Shown here: positions 33,475 through 41,784 of the stretch, one piece after another
Numbering within the stretch: position 1 is the stretch's first letter
Layout of the letters: each line of letters starts with the position of its first letter
Source: Mycolicibacterium chlorophenolicum
GTDB lineage: Bacteria > Actinomycetota > Actinomycetes > Mycobacteriales > Mycobacteriaceae
DNA: 64,000 nt
Direction of reading: 5' to 3'
Assembly (NCBI RefSeq): GCF_001044235.1
Contig: NZ_JYNL01000009.1
Coordinates: 62,001-126,000, forward strand
Program-made: the position numbers and the translations under genes
Notes under the pieces: model-generated
The model's database searches: none
Told to the model about the DNA's origin: nothing
Seen by the model: only the letters and a program-made list of their open reading frames with translations

Positions 33475-33846
33475 TCAAGACAGTGACCAAGCCAGTACGA
33501 GCCCTCCGACGCACGCAGCGACCGAGGCGACGAGCGATCCGAGGGCATTGGCGAACGCTCGGGTCGACCGACGCTGCTCGGCAAGGCGCACGGTTTCGAA
33601 ACTCGCGGTGCTGAAGGTGGTGTAGCCACCACAGAATCCAGTACCGGCGACCTGCTGAAGGCTGCCCGGCGCGCCGTCGAAGATCACCGCACCGGCAAGG
33701 AAACCGAGTAGCAGGGATCCGGTCACGTTGAGCACCACGGTCGCCCACGGAAACGACACCCTCCACCGGTGCTTCACCGCGCTGTCGATCAGGAACCGGG
33801 CCAGCGCCCCCGACGCGCCCGCGAGCATCACCGCCACCACCGTCAT
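33475..33846 (-). CDS. crcB: CrcB/Fluc fluoride channel, subunit 2, 123 aa
   Basis: Four membrane helices with the family signature: ASGALARFLID near residue 10, PWATVVLNVTGSLLLGFL and GFCGGYTTFSTASFE. Fluc channels export fluoride as dual-topology dimers. Many actinobacteria have two adjacent crcB genes forming a heterodimer. Here the two overlap by 4 bases. Confidence 0.92.
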   Translation of the reverse strand: MTVVAVMLAGASGALARFLIDSAVKHRWRVSFPWATVVLNVTGSLLLGFLAGAVIFDGAPGSLQQVAGTGFCGGYTTFSTASFETVRLAEQRRSTRAFANALGSLVASVAACVGGLVLAWSLS

Positions 33847-34349
33847 GCGACCGCATCCGTCCATCGATTCGCGACGCGTCCCGCCGACGTGATCCCCGCC
33901 CAGGCCGCCCCGACGCCAAATATCACGCTGCTCAGCCCGTAGGCGACACCCAGCCAGGGCGCGCCGTCGCGGGCTAGCAGCGAAACTTCCAGTGCCAGAG
34001 TGCTGTACGTGGTGAACGCACCGCACACCCCCGTTCCGGCGAACAGCCTGATGCGCTGCCACCAACCCGCATCCGGACCGATGACGGCGAGGGCTTCGAG
34101 TAGCGCACCGAGGATGAAGGCACCGCCGACGTTGATCACGTAGGTCGCCCACGGCCAGGTTCCGTCCACGGTGGGCACCGCTAGTTCGATGAACCACCGC
34201 AGTCCCGTTCCGACGAACCCGCCGGCGAAGACCCACGCCCATGTGCTCGGTGTGCGGTGCAACGGGCGCGGCGCATCGGGATCCAACGGCAGTTCGGCGT
34301 GAACGTCAGGTGATCGCTTCGTCACGTCATCCGGTCGGTTCGAACCCAT
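33843..34349 (-). CDS. crcB: CrcB/Fluc fluoride channel, subunit 1, 168 aa
   Basis: The ATG at 34349 has GGAGAGGAA upstream. After a 35-residue polar, Pro-rich N-terminal tail come four membrane helices with FVGTGLRWFIEL, PWATYVINVGGAF and GTGVCGAFTTYSTLALE. It forms the first gene of the crcB-crcB-usp-phosphatase operon. No fluoride-riboswitch-like sequence was recognised in 34350-34584. Confidence 0.9.
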   Translation of the reverse strand: MGSNRPDDVTKRSPDVHAELPLDPDAPRPLHRTPSTWAWVFAGGFVGTGLRWFIELAVPTVDGTWPWATYVINVGGAFILGALLEALAVIGPDAGWWQRIRLFAGTGVCGAFTTYSTLALEVSLLARDGAPWLGVAYGLSSVIFGVGAAWAGITSAGRVANRWTDAVA

Positions 34350-34584
34350 CGCGAGTTCCTCTCCGTTGTCATCGGAGTAGGAACTATCAGCCGTCGTCGG
34401 CAGTTCGGGCACGCCCAGGCGAGATCCATCGCCTCTGACAGGGTAGCGCGTTATTCTCAGCGCGTGCTTGCGAGGCGCGCCACGTCGCGGGCTTCCCGTC
34501 CATGCCGCGCGTGCCAGCAGCCATGTCACAGCGAAGATCCGGACGAGGCCCGCGCCCGCAGCCCACGAGTAGTACCTGGGAGGC

Positions 34585-34601
34585 CACAAGAACTGTTTGT
34601 G
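34585..34601. promoter_or_regulatory. Operator site F, upstream of the TDT transporter
   Basis: CACAA-N7-TTGTG followed by AG, an exact match to the element-wide dyad. It is about 47 bases before the transporter start and has no other gene near it, so it is a good candidate for direct control by the LysR regulator. Confidence 0.65.
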
Positions 34602-34647
34602 AGCGCGACCATTCCGCACGGCCAGCGGCTTCCGTAACTTCGGGAAG

Positions 34648-35787
34648 ATGATCGTCGACCGCCAGACCGCCACCGCCCCGACACGCCTCGTCGAGAACAT
34701 CGGACCCAACTGGTTCGCATCGGTAATGGGCACCGGCATCGTCGCGACCGCGGCAGCCAGTCTCCCGCTGACCGTGCCCGGCCTGCGAGGCTTCGCACAG
34801 GTCGTCTGGGTCGCAGCGGCACTACTGCTCTCGGCGCTCCTCGTCATCGTCGGAACGCACTGGCTGAGGCATCCCGTCGTTGCCCGCAGCCACGCTCGAA
34901 ACCCGCAGATGGCCCACTTCTACGGAGCGGCACCGATGGCACTGCTCACGGTGGGCGCAGGGGCGCTGCTGGTGGGGAAGGACCTGATCGGTCTGCAGGC
35001 CGCGTTGTACGTCGACTGGGCGCTCTGGTGGGCCGGTACCTCGAGCGGACTGGTTACCGCCACGAGCATCCCGTACCTGATGTTCACCCAGCACGACGTG
35101 GGTCCCGACGCCGCGTTCGGCGGCTGGCTGATGCCGGTGGTGCCCCCGATGGTGTCCGCCGCAACCGGTGCACTGCTCATCCCGCACATGGCCGTGGCCA
35201 GTGCGCGCGCCACGATGCTCTACGGCTGCTACGCAATGTTCGGCCTGTCCCTGATCGCGGCCCTGATCATCACCACGATGATCTGGAGCCGCCTGGCCCA
35301 CTTCGGCACCTCGGGCACGGCACGAGTACCCACCCTGTGGATCGTTCTCGGACCGCTGGGACAGGGCATCACCGCCGCCGGCCTGTTGGCCACCAGCGCG
35401 GCCGGGACCGTAGATCCCGCGGTCGCGGGCGGTATGAACGTCTTCGCCATTCTCTTCGGCGTTCCCGTGTGGGGGTTCGCGGTCCTGTGGGTCGCCCTCG
35501 CCACGGCATTGACTGCGCGCACGATGCGCCGAGGCATGCCGTTTGCCTTGACGTGGTGGAGTCTGACCTTCCCCGTCGGCACCTTCGTCACCGGCACCAC
35601 CCAACTCGCCGTGCACACCGATCTGCCCGCATTCCGGATCGCGGCGGTGGTCGCGTACCTCGGCCTGCTCAGCACGTGGCTTCTCGTCGCGGTGCGGACC
35701 GCGCACGGGAGCATTCGCGGGCCGCTGTTGAGAACGCCTTCGTCGAGCACGGCGATCCTGGCCAGGAAGGATTCCGAGACAGCCTAG
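34648..35787 (+). CDS. TDT/SLAC1-family anion exporter (TehA/Ssu1-like), 379 aa
   Basis: Ten hydrophobic helices with the family hallmarks: ENIGPNWFASVMGTGIVA at residue 16 and LTWWSLTFPVGTFVTGTTQLA near 310. The family includes malate permease Mae1, tellurite-resistance TehA and the sulfite exporter Ssu1. The substrate cannot be read directly; a frameshifted sulfite-oxidase remnant directly downstream makes sulfite plausible. Operator F lies upstream, suggesting LysR control. Confidence 0.85.
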   Translation: MIVDRQTATAPTRLVENIGPNWFASVMGTGIVATAAASLPLTVPGLRGFAQVVWVAAALLLSALLVIVGTHWLRHPVVARSHARNPQMAHFYGAAPMALLTVGAGALLVGKDLIGLQAALYVDWALWWAGTSSGLVTATSIPYLMFTQHDVGPDAAFGGWLMPVVPPMVSAATGALLIPHMAVASARATMLYGCYAMFGLSLIAALIITTMIWSRLAHFGTSGTARVPTLWIVLGPLGQGITAAGLLATSAAGTVDPAVAGGMNVFAILFGVPVWGFAVLWVALATALTARTMRRGMPFALTWWSLTFPVGTFVTGTTQLAVHTDLPAFRIAAVVAYLGLLSTWLLVAVRTAHGSIRGPLLRTPSSSTAILARKDSETA

Positions 35788-35820
35788 CGAGCGCCGACAA
35801 CACCATGATCGGATCACACC

Positions 35821-35987
35821 CGGGTGGTGCACGAGCAGTCGCCGTACAACGCCGAACCACGGCGCACGGCTCGGCGAAGCCACGTTGACGCCGGTCAACG
35901 CGTTGTACAGCCGCAACCACGGATCGGTTCTCAGACGTCGCTGCGGCGGACCGGCGTCTGTGGGTCGACGGCCTCGTCAAAGACTGA
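35821..35987 (+). pseudogene. Frameshifted N-terminal remnant of a molybdenum sulfite-oxidase-family protein
   Basis: Three short stretches in three frames follow one another in the order of a sulfite-oxidase N-terminus: VVHEQSPYNAEP (from 35824), then TLTPVNALYSRNHGSV (from 35883), then SDVAAADRRLWVDGLVKD ending in a stop at 35985-35987. Known family members begin with NAEPP...LTPxxxFYVRNHGPxP...WRLRVDGLV. The catalytic Cys region is missing, so this is a decayed fragment. It lies between the transporter and the LigC gene. Confidence 0.6.
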
Positions 35988-35994
35988 CTAGCCC

Positions 35995-37083
35995 TTATTC
36001 GAGGTCACGTCCACCCCGAGGGCCGAGCCCGGGCACGATGTCGCCGAGCGCGAACGTCAGCGGCTGTTCGAGCTGGGCATAGGTGCACGACCGTGGATCG
36101 CGGTCGGGCCGCCACCGGTTGAACTGCGCAGTGTGACGGAACCGGTCCCCTTCCATGTGGTCGTAGCGCACCTCGACCACCCGCTCGGGTCGCAGCGGGA
36201 CGAACGAGAGGTCCTTGCCGGTGTTCCACCGCGAGGCTTCGTTCTTGCGCGGGGTGCGATCACCGGCGTCGTGGGCGGCCCAGTTCCACGGATGCGCATC
36301 GAAATCGGTGATCAGCGACTGCATTTCGGTGAATAGCTGGCGCCGCTTGGCCATCGGGAACGCGCCGATCACACCCACCGAGGCGAGGGTGCCGTCGTCG
36401 GTGTAGAGCCCGAGCAGCAGCGAGCCGATCGCTTCGTCGCTGGACTTGTGCACGCGGTAGCCGGCGATGACGCAGTCGGCCGTCCGTTGATGCTTGATTT
36501 TGAACATGACCCGCTTGTCGGGCTGATAGGTGACCGTCAACGGTTTGGCGATCACCCCGTCGAGGCCAGCCCCTTCGAACTCCTCGAACCACCGTCGGGC
36601 GGTTCCGAGATCGGTGGTCGACGGTGTGAGGTGAACCGAGGGACCGGCGTGGGCCAAAGCCTGTTCAAGTGCGGCGCGACGTTCGACGAACGGCCGCCGG
36701 GTGTAGTCCTCGTCGCCCAATGCGAGGAGATCGAACGCTACGAAGGACGCAGGAGTCTTCTCCGCGAGCATCCGCACTCGCGAATCGGCCGGATGGATGC
36801 GTTGTTGCAGCGCCTCGAAGTCCAACCCGTGATCGGTGGCGATGATGATCTCGCCGTCGATCACGCACCGCTCGGGCGTCTCAGTGGTGATTGCTGCGAT
36901 GAGTTCGGGGAAGTACCGGGTCAGGGGCCGCTCGTTGCGGCTGCCCAACTCGACCTCGTCGCCGTCGCGGAAACAGATTGACCGGAACCCATCCCACTTT
37001 GGTTCATAGGAGGCATCGGGGGGGATCGTCGGGACCGACTTGGCCAACATCGGCGAGACCGGTGGCATGACGGGGAGCTTCAT
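35995..37083 (-). CDS. ligC: ATP-dependent DNA ligase, LigC type, 362 aa
   Basis: The nucleotidyltransferase domain has motif I YEPKWDGFR with Lys29, motif III (SFVAFDLLAL), motif IV (GLDGVIAK) and motif V (MFKIKHQR), followed by an OB-fold domain (SLLLGLYTDDGTLASVGVIG ... VEVRYDHMEGDRFRH). Length matches mycobacterial LigC (about 358). LigC works in repair and can back up non-homologous end joining. It is complete and lies just inside the element beside the recombinases, although the element itself has cut another ligase gene. Confidence 0.92.
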   Translation of the reverse strand: MKLPVMPPVSPMLAKSVPTIPPDASYEPKWDGFRSICFRDGDEVELGSRNERPLTRYFPELIAAITTETPERCVIDGEIIIATDHGLDFEALQQRIHPADSRVRMLAEKTPASFVAFDLLALGDEDYTRRPFVERRAALEQALAHAGPSVHLTPSTTDLGTARRWFEEFEGAGLDGVIAKPLTVTYQPDKRVMFKIKHQRTADCVIAGYRVHKSSDEAIGSLLLGLYTDDGTLASVGVIGAFPMAKRRQLFTEMQSLITDFDAHPWNWAAHDAGDRTPRKNEASRWNTGKDLSFVPLRPERVVEVRYDHMEGDRFRHTAQFNRWRPDRDPRSCTYAQLEQPLTFALGDIVPGLGPRGGRDLE

Positions 37084-37087
37084 AGTC

Positions 37088-39541
37088 TCATTGTGGTCTC
37101 TGTTCTGCGAACGGGTTGGCGCCGTGTGAAAGTCGTTGCTGTGCCTCAGTTTGTCGGACGCGAAGGTGTTTGAGGCTTTCCTCCAGCGCGGCGACCTCGC
37201 CGAGCCAGGCGCGGTCCTTTGCCTCGGTGAGACGTTCCTCGGCGTTCTCGGTCATCTCGTTGATGCGGCCCAGCTGGGCGGGGTCGACCCGCAGGAATCG
37301 GCATCGTGTGCAGGCGTGTTCGTGCACGCACGGCGTGCCGTAGGGGCGGTGGCACTCACCCAGCGCCACCCGGCGCAGCAGGAAGTGCTCTTCGAAGTCG
37401 GCCCACTCGTCGTCGTTTGCAACCTTTGCCTCCTCGAATGGCCGCAGTTGGCGGCGCCGTTCGATGAACGCCTGGTGGGCGATGACGAGGTGCTCGGGAA
37501 ACACCGCGGTGTAACCGCGGGTGGTGTCGAGGTTGAGATGTCCGAGCAGCGCTGCGGCGATGTGCAACGGCAAGCCGTTGTTGACCGCGTCGGTGGCGAA
37601 CAGCCGACGGAAGTCGTGCGGGGTGAAGTGCACCGGTTGGCCAGCGTCGGTGATGCCAGCGATGGTGGCGAGGTGGATCAGAATCTGACGCACGTAGTGC
37701 CGTCCCAGCACCTCCTGACGGGTGCCCAGGGGGCGCGCGAACAGGTGCGGGAACGGTTCGCTATGGACCTTGTCGTTGGTGTCGTAGGCGATCGACAACG
37801 GCACGTGATCCTTAACGGCCTTGGCGCGGCGCAACACCTCCAGCAGCACCCCGACCAGTTCCGGAGTCATTGGGATGAGCCGCTCGCAGTCGGTCTTGGA
37901 CGGCACGATGTGCAACAACGGCACCAACGTAGCGGTGGTGGAAGCGGTGTAATGCCGCAACGACAGCTGAGTCAGTTCGAGCAGTTCCTCAATGCGAATG
38001 CCAGTGTGACGCAACGTCTCCACGACCGCCCAGCCCCAAAAGCCCTCCTCTTCCAGCGCGGTCACGTCGATGGGCTCCCGGCGCCCACGAATCCAGGCCG
38101 GTCGTTGCTGGCCGGGCGCCAGGTGCACCCAGGTCCGTGCTCTCGCGTCGCCGTCGCGCCGCAGCGGTGGGCAATGCCGCAGGAACGTGGAGCCGTCGAC
38201 GACGAACTCCTGGTCGTGCGTGCAGTCCAGGGCACGCTGTAGAAGCGTTGCGGTGCGGTTCTTGTGTGCGACGGCTGCGGTCAACAGTGCGGGCAGCAGC
38301 GGTGTCAGCATGCGGGTACGGTCCTGCATCGAGGCCTTCTGACGGCGTTTCTCCTTGGCCGCCGCGCGACTGAGCGCCCGCGGCACCGGGCACGGCGCCA
38401 CCCAGACACCCCAGCGGACCGGGTCGTCGTGCGACCACTCGGCCAGGTCGCGGTACATCCCGCGGATGGCGAACAGGATCGAGTGCACTTCGCGTCTAGG
38501 GCTCCCGTCGAGGGTCAGCGCCAACCGTTCCCGCCACGTCGCCACCACCTCAGCCGACAACGCCAGATCAGCCTGGCCCGGGTTGATCTGCAGGATCTCC
38601 CACCAGAACAATCGGGCCAATCGGTAGGCCAAGCCTTCCAGCGAGCTGTAGTCCATGCCGGGCTGAATCTCTTCGAGATAGTCCACGAGCAAATTGCGCA
38701 CCCCCGAAGCGGGCATGCCGTACCGATCGACCAGCGTCGCAGCGCTGTGCTGGCGTGTGTTGCCCCGCGCCGACCACGTCGCCCGCAGCGTCGGAGCCTC
38801 CCCAGCCAAAGGGCCCAGCGCGACCAGCAGCTCCCAGATCAGGTGTTCGCGACGCTGCCGTCCCGAGGTGCGCACCACGTCGGCGTAGAACAGCAGGTCG
38901 TCGCCGCTCAGCTGTTCGATGTCCTTACCGGTGCGAATCATCACCCGCGCCAATGCCTTTTCGGCATCGGCCTGATACTTGGGCACCGCGTCGCGGTAGG
39001 CGGGCAACGTACGCAACCGTTCCAAGTCCGACCCGCCGTTGCTGTCGAGGAACCTGCCGAGGGTAACCCGCTGCTTGGAGTCCAGCAACCAACTGTACGA
39101 CGGCCGCAGTGCCCGAACCCGTAGTAACGCATTGAGCGCCTTGAGCGTGGGTGACCAATGGTCGTAGTGCGGCAACGCATCATGCTCGAACCAGGTGCGC
39201 GGCGCGGCGTCGTAACCACTGGCCAGCCACCGCTGTTCCCACGTCTGACCGGGGTATTGACCAAGCACACCCAGTAGTGCCCGGGTTCCTCGAACGATGG
39301 GCTGAAGTTGTTGGGGTGCCAGTGCCTGATGATGCTCGGCGACGACGGCACATAACTCGTCGGCGGTCAGTGACTGGATTGCCACGCCTCGGGCCCCCAC
39401 TGGCAGCGGTGGAGGCGAATGATTGGCGTCATACCCCCATAGCGGCCGTACCAGGCCAGCTGGGCCGAACCGGTTGTCTGCTGGAATCGCCTGCAGGTGC
39501 GGCGATTCCGGCCGTGACAGCAACTGGACCGTGGGGCTCAT
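37088..39541 (-). CDS. Large tyrosine recombinase, Tn554 TnpB-like, 817 aa
   Basis: The catalytic domain is in the C-terminal half: TGIRIEELLEL (Arg I), a Lys in IVPSKTDCERLIP, HDFRRLF (His-x-x-Arg), LLGHLN and the nucleophile in TTRGYTAVF. After it comes a CxxHxxCxxC cluster and a coiled coil. Size and pairing with a smaller recombinase fit TnpB of Tn554-type elements, although it is longer than the classic 630 aa. I start at the ATG at 39541; the frame is open upstream to the end of the partner gene, so a start overlapping it (TTG near 39600) is possible. Confidence 0.82.
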   Translation of the reverse strand: MSPTVQLLSRPESPHLQAIPADNRFGPAGLVRPLWGYDANHSPPPLPVGARGVAIQSLTADELCAVVAEHHQALAPQQLQPIVRGTRALLGVLGQYPGQTWEQRWLASGYDAAPRTWFEHDALPHYDHWSPTLKALNALLRVRALRPSYSWLLDSKQRVTLGRFLDSNGGSDLERLRTLPAYRDAVPKYQADAEKALARVMIRTGKDIEQLSGDDLLFYADVVRTSGRQRREHLIWELLVALGPLAGEAPTLRATWSARGNTRQHSAATLVDRYGMPASGVRNLLVDYLEEIQPGMDYSSLEGLAYRLARLFWWEILQINPGQADLALSAEVVATWRERLALTLDGSPRREVHSILFAIRGMYRDLAEWSHDDPVRWGVWVAPCPVPRALSRAAAKEKRRQKASMQDRTRMLTPLLPALLTAAVAHKNRTATLLQRALDCTHDQEFVVDGSTFLRHCPPLRRDGDARARTWVHLAPGQQRPAWIRGRREPIDVTALEEEGFWGWAVVETLRHTGIRIEELLELTQLSLRHYTASTTATLVPLLHIVPSKTDCERLIPMTPELVGVLLEVLRRAKAVKDHVPLSIAYDTNDKVHSEPFPHLFARPLGTRQEVLGRHYVRQILIHLATIAGITDAGQPVHFTPHDFRRLFATDAVNNGLPLHIAAALLGHLNLDTTRGYTAVFPEHLVIAHQAFIERRRQLRPFEEAKVANDDEWADFEEHFLLRRVALGECHRPYGTPCVHEHACTRCRFLRVDPAQLGRINEMTENAEERLTEAKDRAWLGEVAALEESLKHLRVRQTEAQQRLSHGANPFAEQRPQ

Positions 39542-39597
39542 CGCGCGCCGTGTCGCGGCGGCCTGTCGACGTTCCAGCGACCGGGTGTCCTCGGTGC

Positions 39598-40779
39598 TCA
39601 ATTCGGCAGCCCCAAAAGTTCTCGGACCGCCGCGGCGTCGTAGCCGGGCTCGATCGTAGCCACGTCGATCTTCGGCCGGGCGTAGTGCTCGAGGACCTTG
39701 CCGATCAGGTCTTCCAGGCGCGGCTGAGTGTAGATCTGGGTCGTCGTGACGCTGGCATGCCGCAGCACGGTCTGCACGTCGACCAGGGTGAACGCAGGAT
39801 CGGCCAGCATCCGCGCGGCGGCGGTGTGGCGGAAGTCGTGCAACGACCAGTTCGCGCCCAAGCTCGCGTTGGCGCGGCGCAGCACCGCGCGCATCGCGTG
39901 ATAGTTCAGCGGCGCCGGCTGCGAGCGTCGGGTCCACCACACCGGGCCACCCGGCTCCATCGGTGGCTGCTCGGCCAGATACAGCGCCAGCCACACGAAG
40001 GAGTCCACCGACGCCGGGACGGTCTCCCGCGTGCGGCTGCCCTTGCTGGTGACCGTGATGGTGTAGCGGCCGGCATCCAGATCGCCGTGACGCATGCCCA
40101 ATAGCTCCGACGCTCGCACTCCCGAGGACAGATAGAAACTCACCAATGCTCGATCGCGGTGACTGCGCAACGCGTTGAACAACGCCGCGGCAGCATCATC
40201 GGGGATCGCTCGCCACACCGGCCGCGGGGTTTTCTGTCGATAGTTGGCGCGCCGGAAGATCGTGAAGTCTTCCATCGGGTTGTGGTGCGCGTGCGGTCGG
40301 CCACCGTGCCTGGCTCGTTGTGCCGGAACGGGATTGACTAGTGGACCCAGATTGGCCGTGCAGGCGTGGTCGTAGAACCCGAAGAGCACTGAGAGCTGAT
40401 GGTTGATGGTTCGCGGCGCGTACTTGCCGGACAACTCGGCCTTGCCGGTCACCGCGTTCACCGAGCCCGGCGGAGGCCTGTCCGGATCCCGACGCAGACG
40501 CTGCGGATTCGGCGTCTCCCGGAGGTGCTCGACGAACGCACGGACGTCGACCCGCTCGGCCCGTTCCCAACCGATCAGACGCTCGTGGAGGAACCGGAAC
40601 CACCGCAACAGGTCGAACGCGTAACTTCGAACTGTGAGTGGACTGCAATCCGACGCTGCCAGCTCCCGCAGGTATGACGTCGCCCCGAGATGCTCGGCGT
40701 CGGGGAAGATCACCCGCCACGGCAACCCGCTCGGCACTGACTCCACCCGACCCAACACGGCCACAGCGCGATCCTCCAT
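39598..40779 (-). CDS. Tyrosine recombinase, Tn554 TnpA-like, 393 aa
   Basis: An N-terminal SAM-like arm-binding domain (YLRELAASDCSPLTVRSYAFDLLRW) is followed by the catalytic domain with SSGVRASELLGM (Arg I), SKGSRTRETVP (Lys), LHDFRHTAAARML (HxxR), LRHAS and the nucleophile in TTTQIYTQP. It starts only 49 bases inside the right edge of the element, as terminal recombinase genes usually do. A third protein (TnpC) was not found. Confidence 0.9.
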   Translation of the reverse strand: MEDRAVAVLGRVESVPSGLPWRVIFPDAEHLGATSYLRELAASDCSPLTVRSYAFDLLRWFRFLHERLIGWERAERVDVRAFVEHLRETPNPQRLRRDPDRPPPGSVNAVTGKAELSGKYAPRTINHQLSVLFGFYDHACTANLGPLVNPVPAQRARHGGRPHAHHNPMEDFTIFRRANYRQKTPRPVWRAIPDDAAAALFNALRSHRDRALVSFYLSSGVRASELLGMRHGDLDAGRYTITVTSKGSRTRETVPASVDSFVWLALYLAEQPPMEPGGPVWWTRRSQPAPLNYHAMRAVLRRANASLGANWSLHDFRHTAAARMLADPAFTLVDVQTVLRHASVTTTQIYTQPRLEDLIGKVLEHYARPKIDVATIEPGYDAAAVRELLGLPN

Positions 40780-40811
40780 CGCCAGCCCTGCTCGGTTCGG
40801 AAGGCTCGCCG

Positions 40812-40820
40812 AAGTTCAGT
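40812..40820 (-). repeat. Right terminal inverted repeat of the element
   Basis: Read on the minus strand it is ACTGAACTT, the partner of ACTGGACTT at the left end. Eight bases separate it from the first ligase codon of the right flank. Confidence 0.45.
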
Positions 40821-40828
40821 CAACTAGA

Positions 40829-41710
40829 CGCACGGCCGTGGTGGTCGATTCCGCCGGGACGTGGATCGTGTCGCGCAACGGGGCTGACGTGTCCCGGACG
40901 TTCCCTGAGCTGGCGGCGATCGGTGACGCCTTTGGTGGTCGCCGCGTCATTCTCGACGGGGAGATCGTGGCCGTCGATGCGCAGGGCCGGCCGTCGTTCA
41001 CTCGGCTGCAACGTCGATGGCCGCAGCACCGTCGCCCCACCCCCACCTTGCTGCGCGAAGTCCCCGTTCGCGTGCTCGCCTTCGACGTCGTCGCCCTCGA
41101 CGACCAGTCATTGACCGGCCTGCCCTATTCGGAGCGACGCGCCATCCTCGCCGAGCTGACCGACGGCCTCACCTCGCCCGTGCTGACCGTCCCGCAGTCT
41201 TTCTCGGACGTGTCACCGACAGACATGCTGCAGATAGCGAGTGAACACGGCATGGAAGGTGTCGTCGTGAAACATGTTGACTCGCCGTATATCTCGGGTC
41301 GCACGACGTTGTGGACCAAGCACCCCGTGCGGTCGACCGCGCAGCTTGTCATCGTCGCCTTCTGGCACGCGGGCGGCCCCGGTGGTGCCCGCAGTGTGGG
41401 CTCCCTCCTCGTGGCGGGCCACAACGCTGCTGGCGATCTGATCGCGGTCGGCCAGGTCGGCACCGGGTTCAGCGCGTCGACGCGTAGTCACCTGTTCGAA
41501 CTGCTCGATCCGATGCGCCGCACAGATCCGACCGTCGTGTCCGCGCCCGCTGTCCCGGGCGCTATCTGGGTGAAGGGCGAACTCGTCGGGGAGGTCGCTT
41601 ACCGCGAGTACGTTGCCGGACGGTGGCTGCGCCACACGAGCTGGAAAGGCCTCAGGGACGGGATCGACCCGGCGACGGTGGCCGTGCCGCCGTTGACCGC
41701 GCCGCACTGA
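40829..41710 (+). pseudogene. 3' fragment of ATP-dependent DNA ligase, cut by the element
   Basis: From codon CGC at 40829 the frame reads RTAVVVDSAGTW, FPELAAI, RRVILDGEIVAVD (motif III region), VRVLAFDVVALDD, GMEGVVVKH (motif IV) and WTKHPV (motif V), then the OB-fold to a stop at 41708-41710. Motif I with the AMP-accepting lysine is missing here and lies at 19111-19131 on the far side of the element. Codons upstream of 40829 in this frame belong to the element end and antisense recombinase sequence. LigD-type ligase domain, distinct from the LigC inside the element. Confidence 0.87.
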
Positions 41711-41784
41711 CGGGGCGAGCCGCGTCCCACGACTGCCTGGCGTCCATGCCCGGCAACGCGATCATCGCCCGGCGCCGCCGGCGA

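Larger units (their letters stand above)
19132..40828. mobile_element. 21.7-kb Tn554-like element inserted in a DNA ligase gene
   Basis: The edges are set by the two halves of a ligase gene (19015-19131 and 40829-41710) that join in frame. Two tyrosine recombinases are at the right end, the first one starting only 49 bases from the edge. Short imperfect inverted repeats occur near both edges (19136-19144 and 40812-40820). The cargo is a LysR regulator, DNA repair-like, respiratory, ion-channel and stress genes and a complete ligase. Exact end positions could shift by a few bases, since 12 bases lie between the repeats and the ligase codons in total. Confidence 0.85.

Noticed and set aside
34350..34584. 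Possible fluoride riboswitch before crcB
   Set aside because: The leader lacks the pattern I would expect of the crcB-motif RNA, and no stable matching fold was evident by eye.
40634..40828. Apparent N-terminal extension of the ligase 3' fragment (65 codons)
   Set aside because: These codons are antisense to the start of the recombinase gene and cross the element edge; true ligase sequence starts at 40829.
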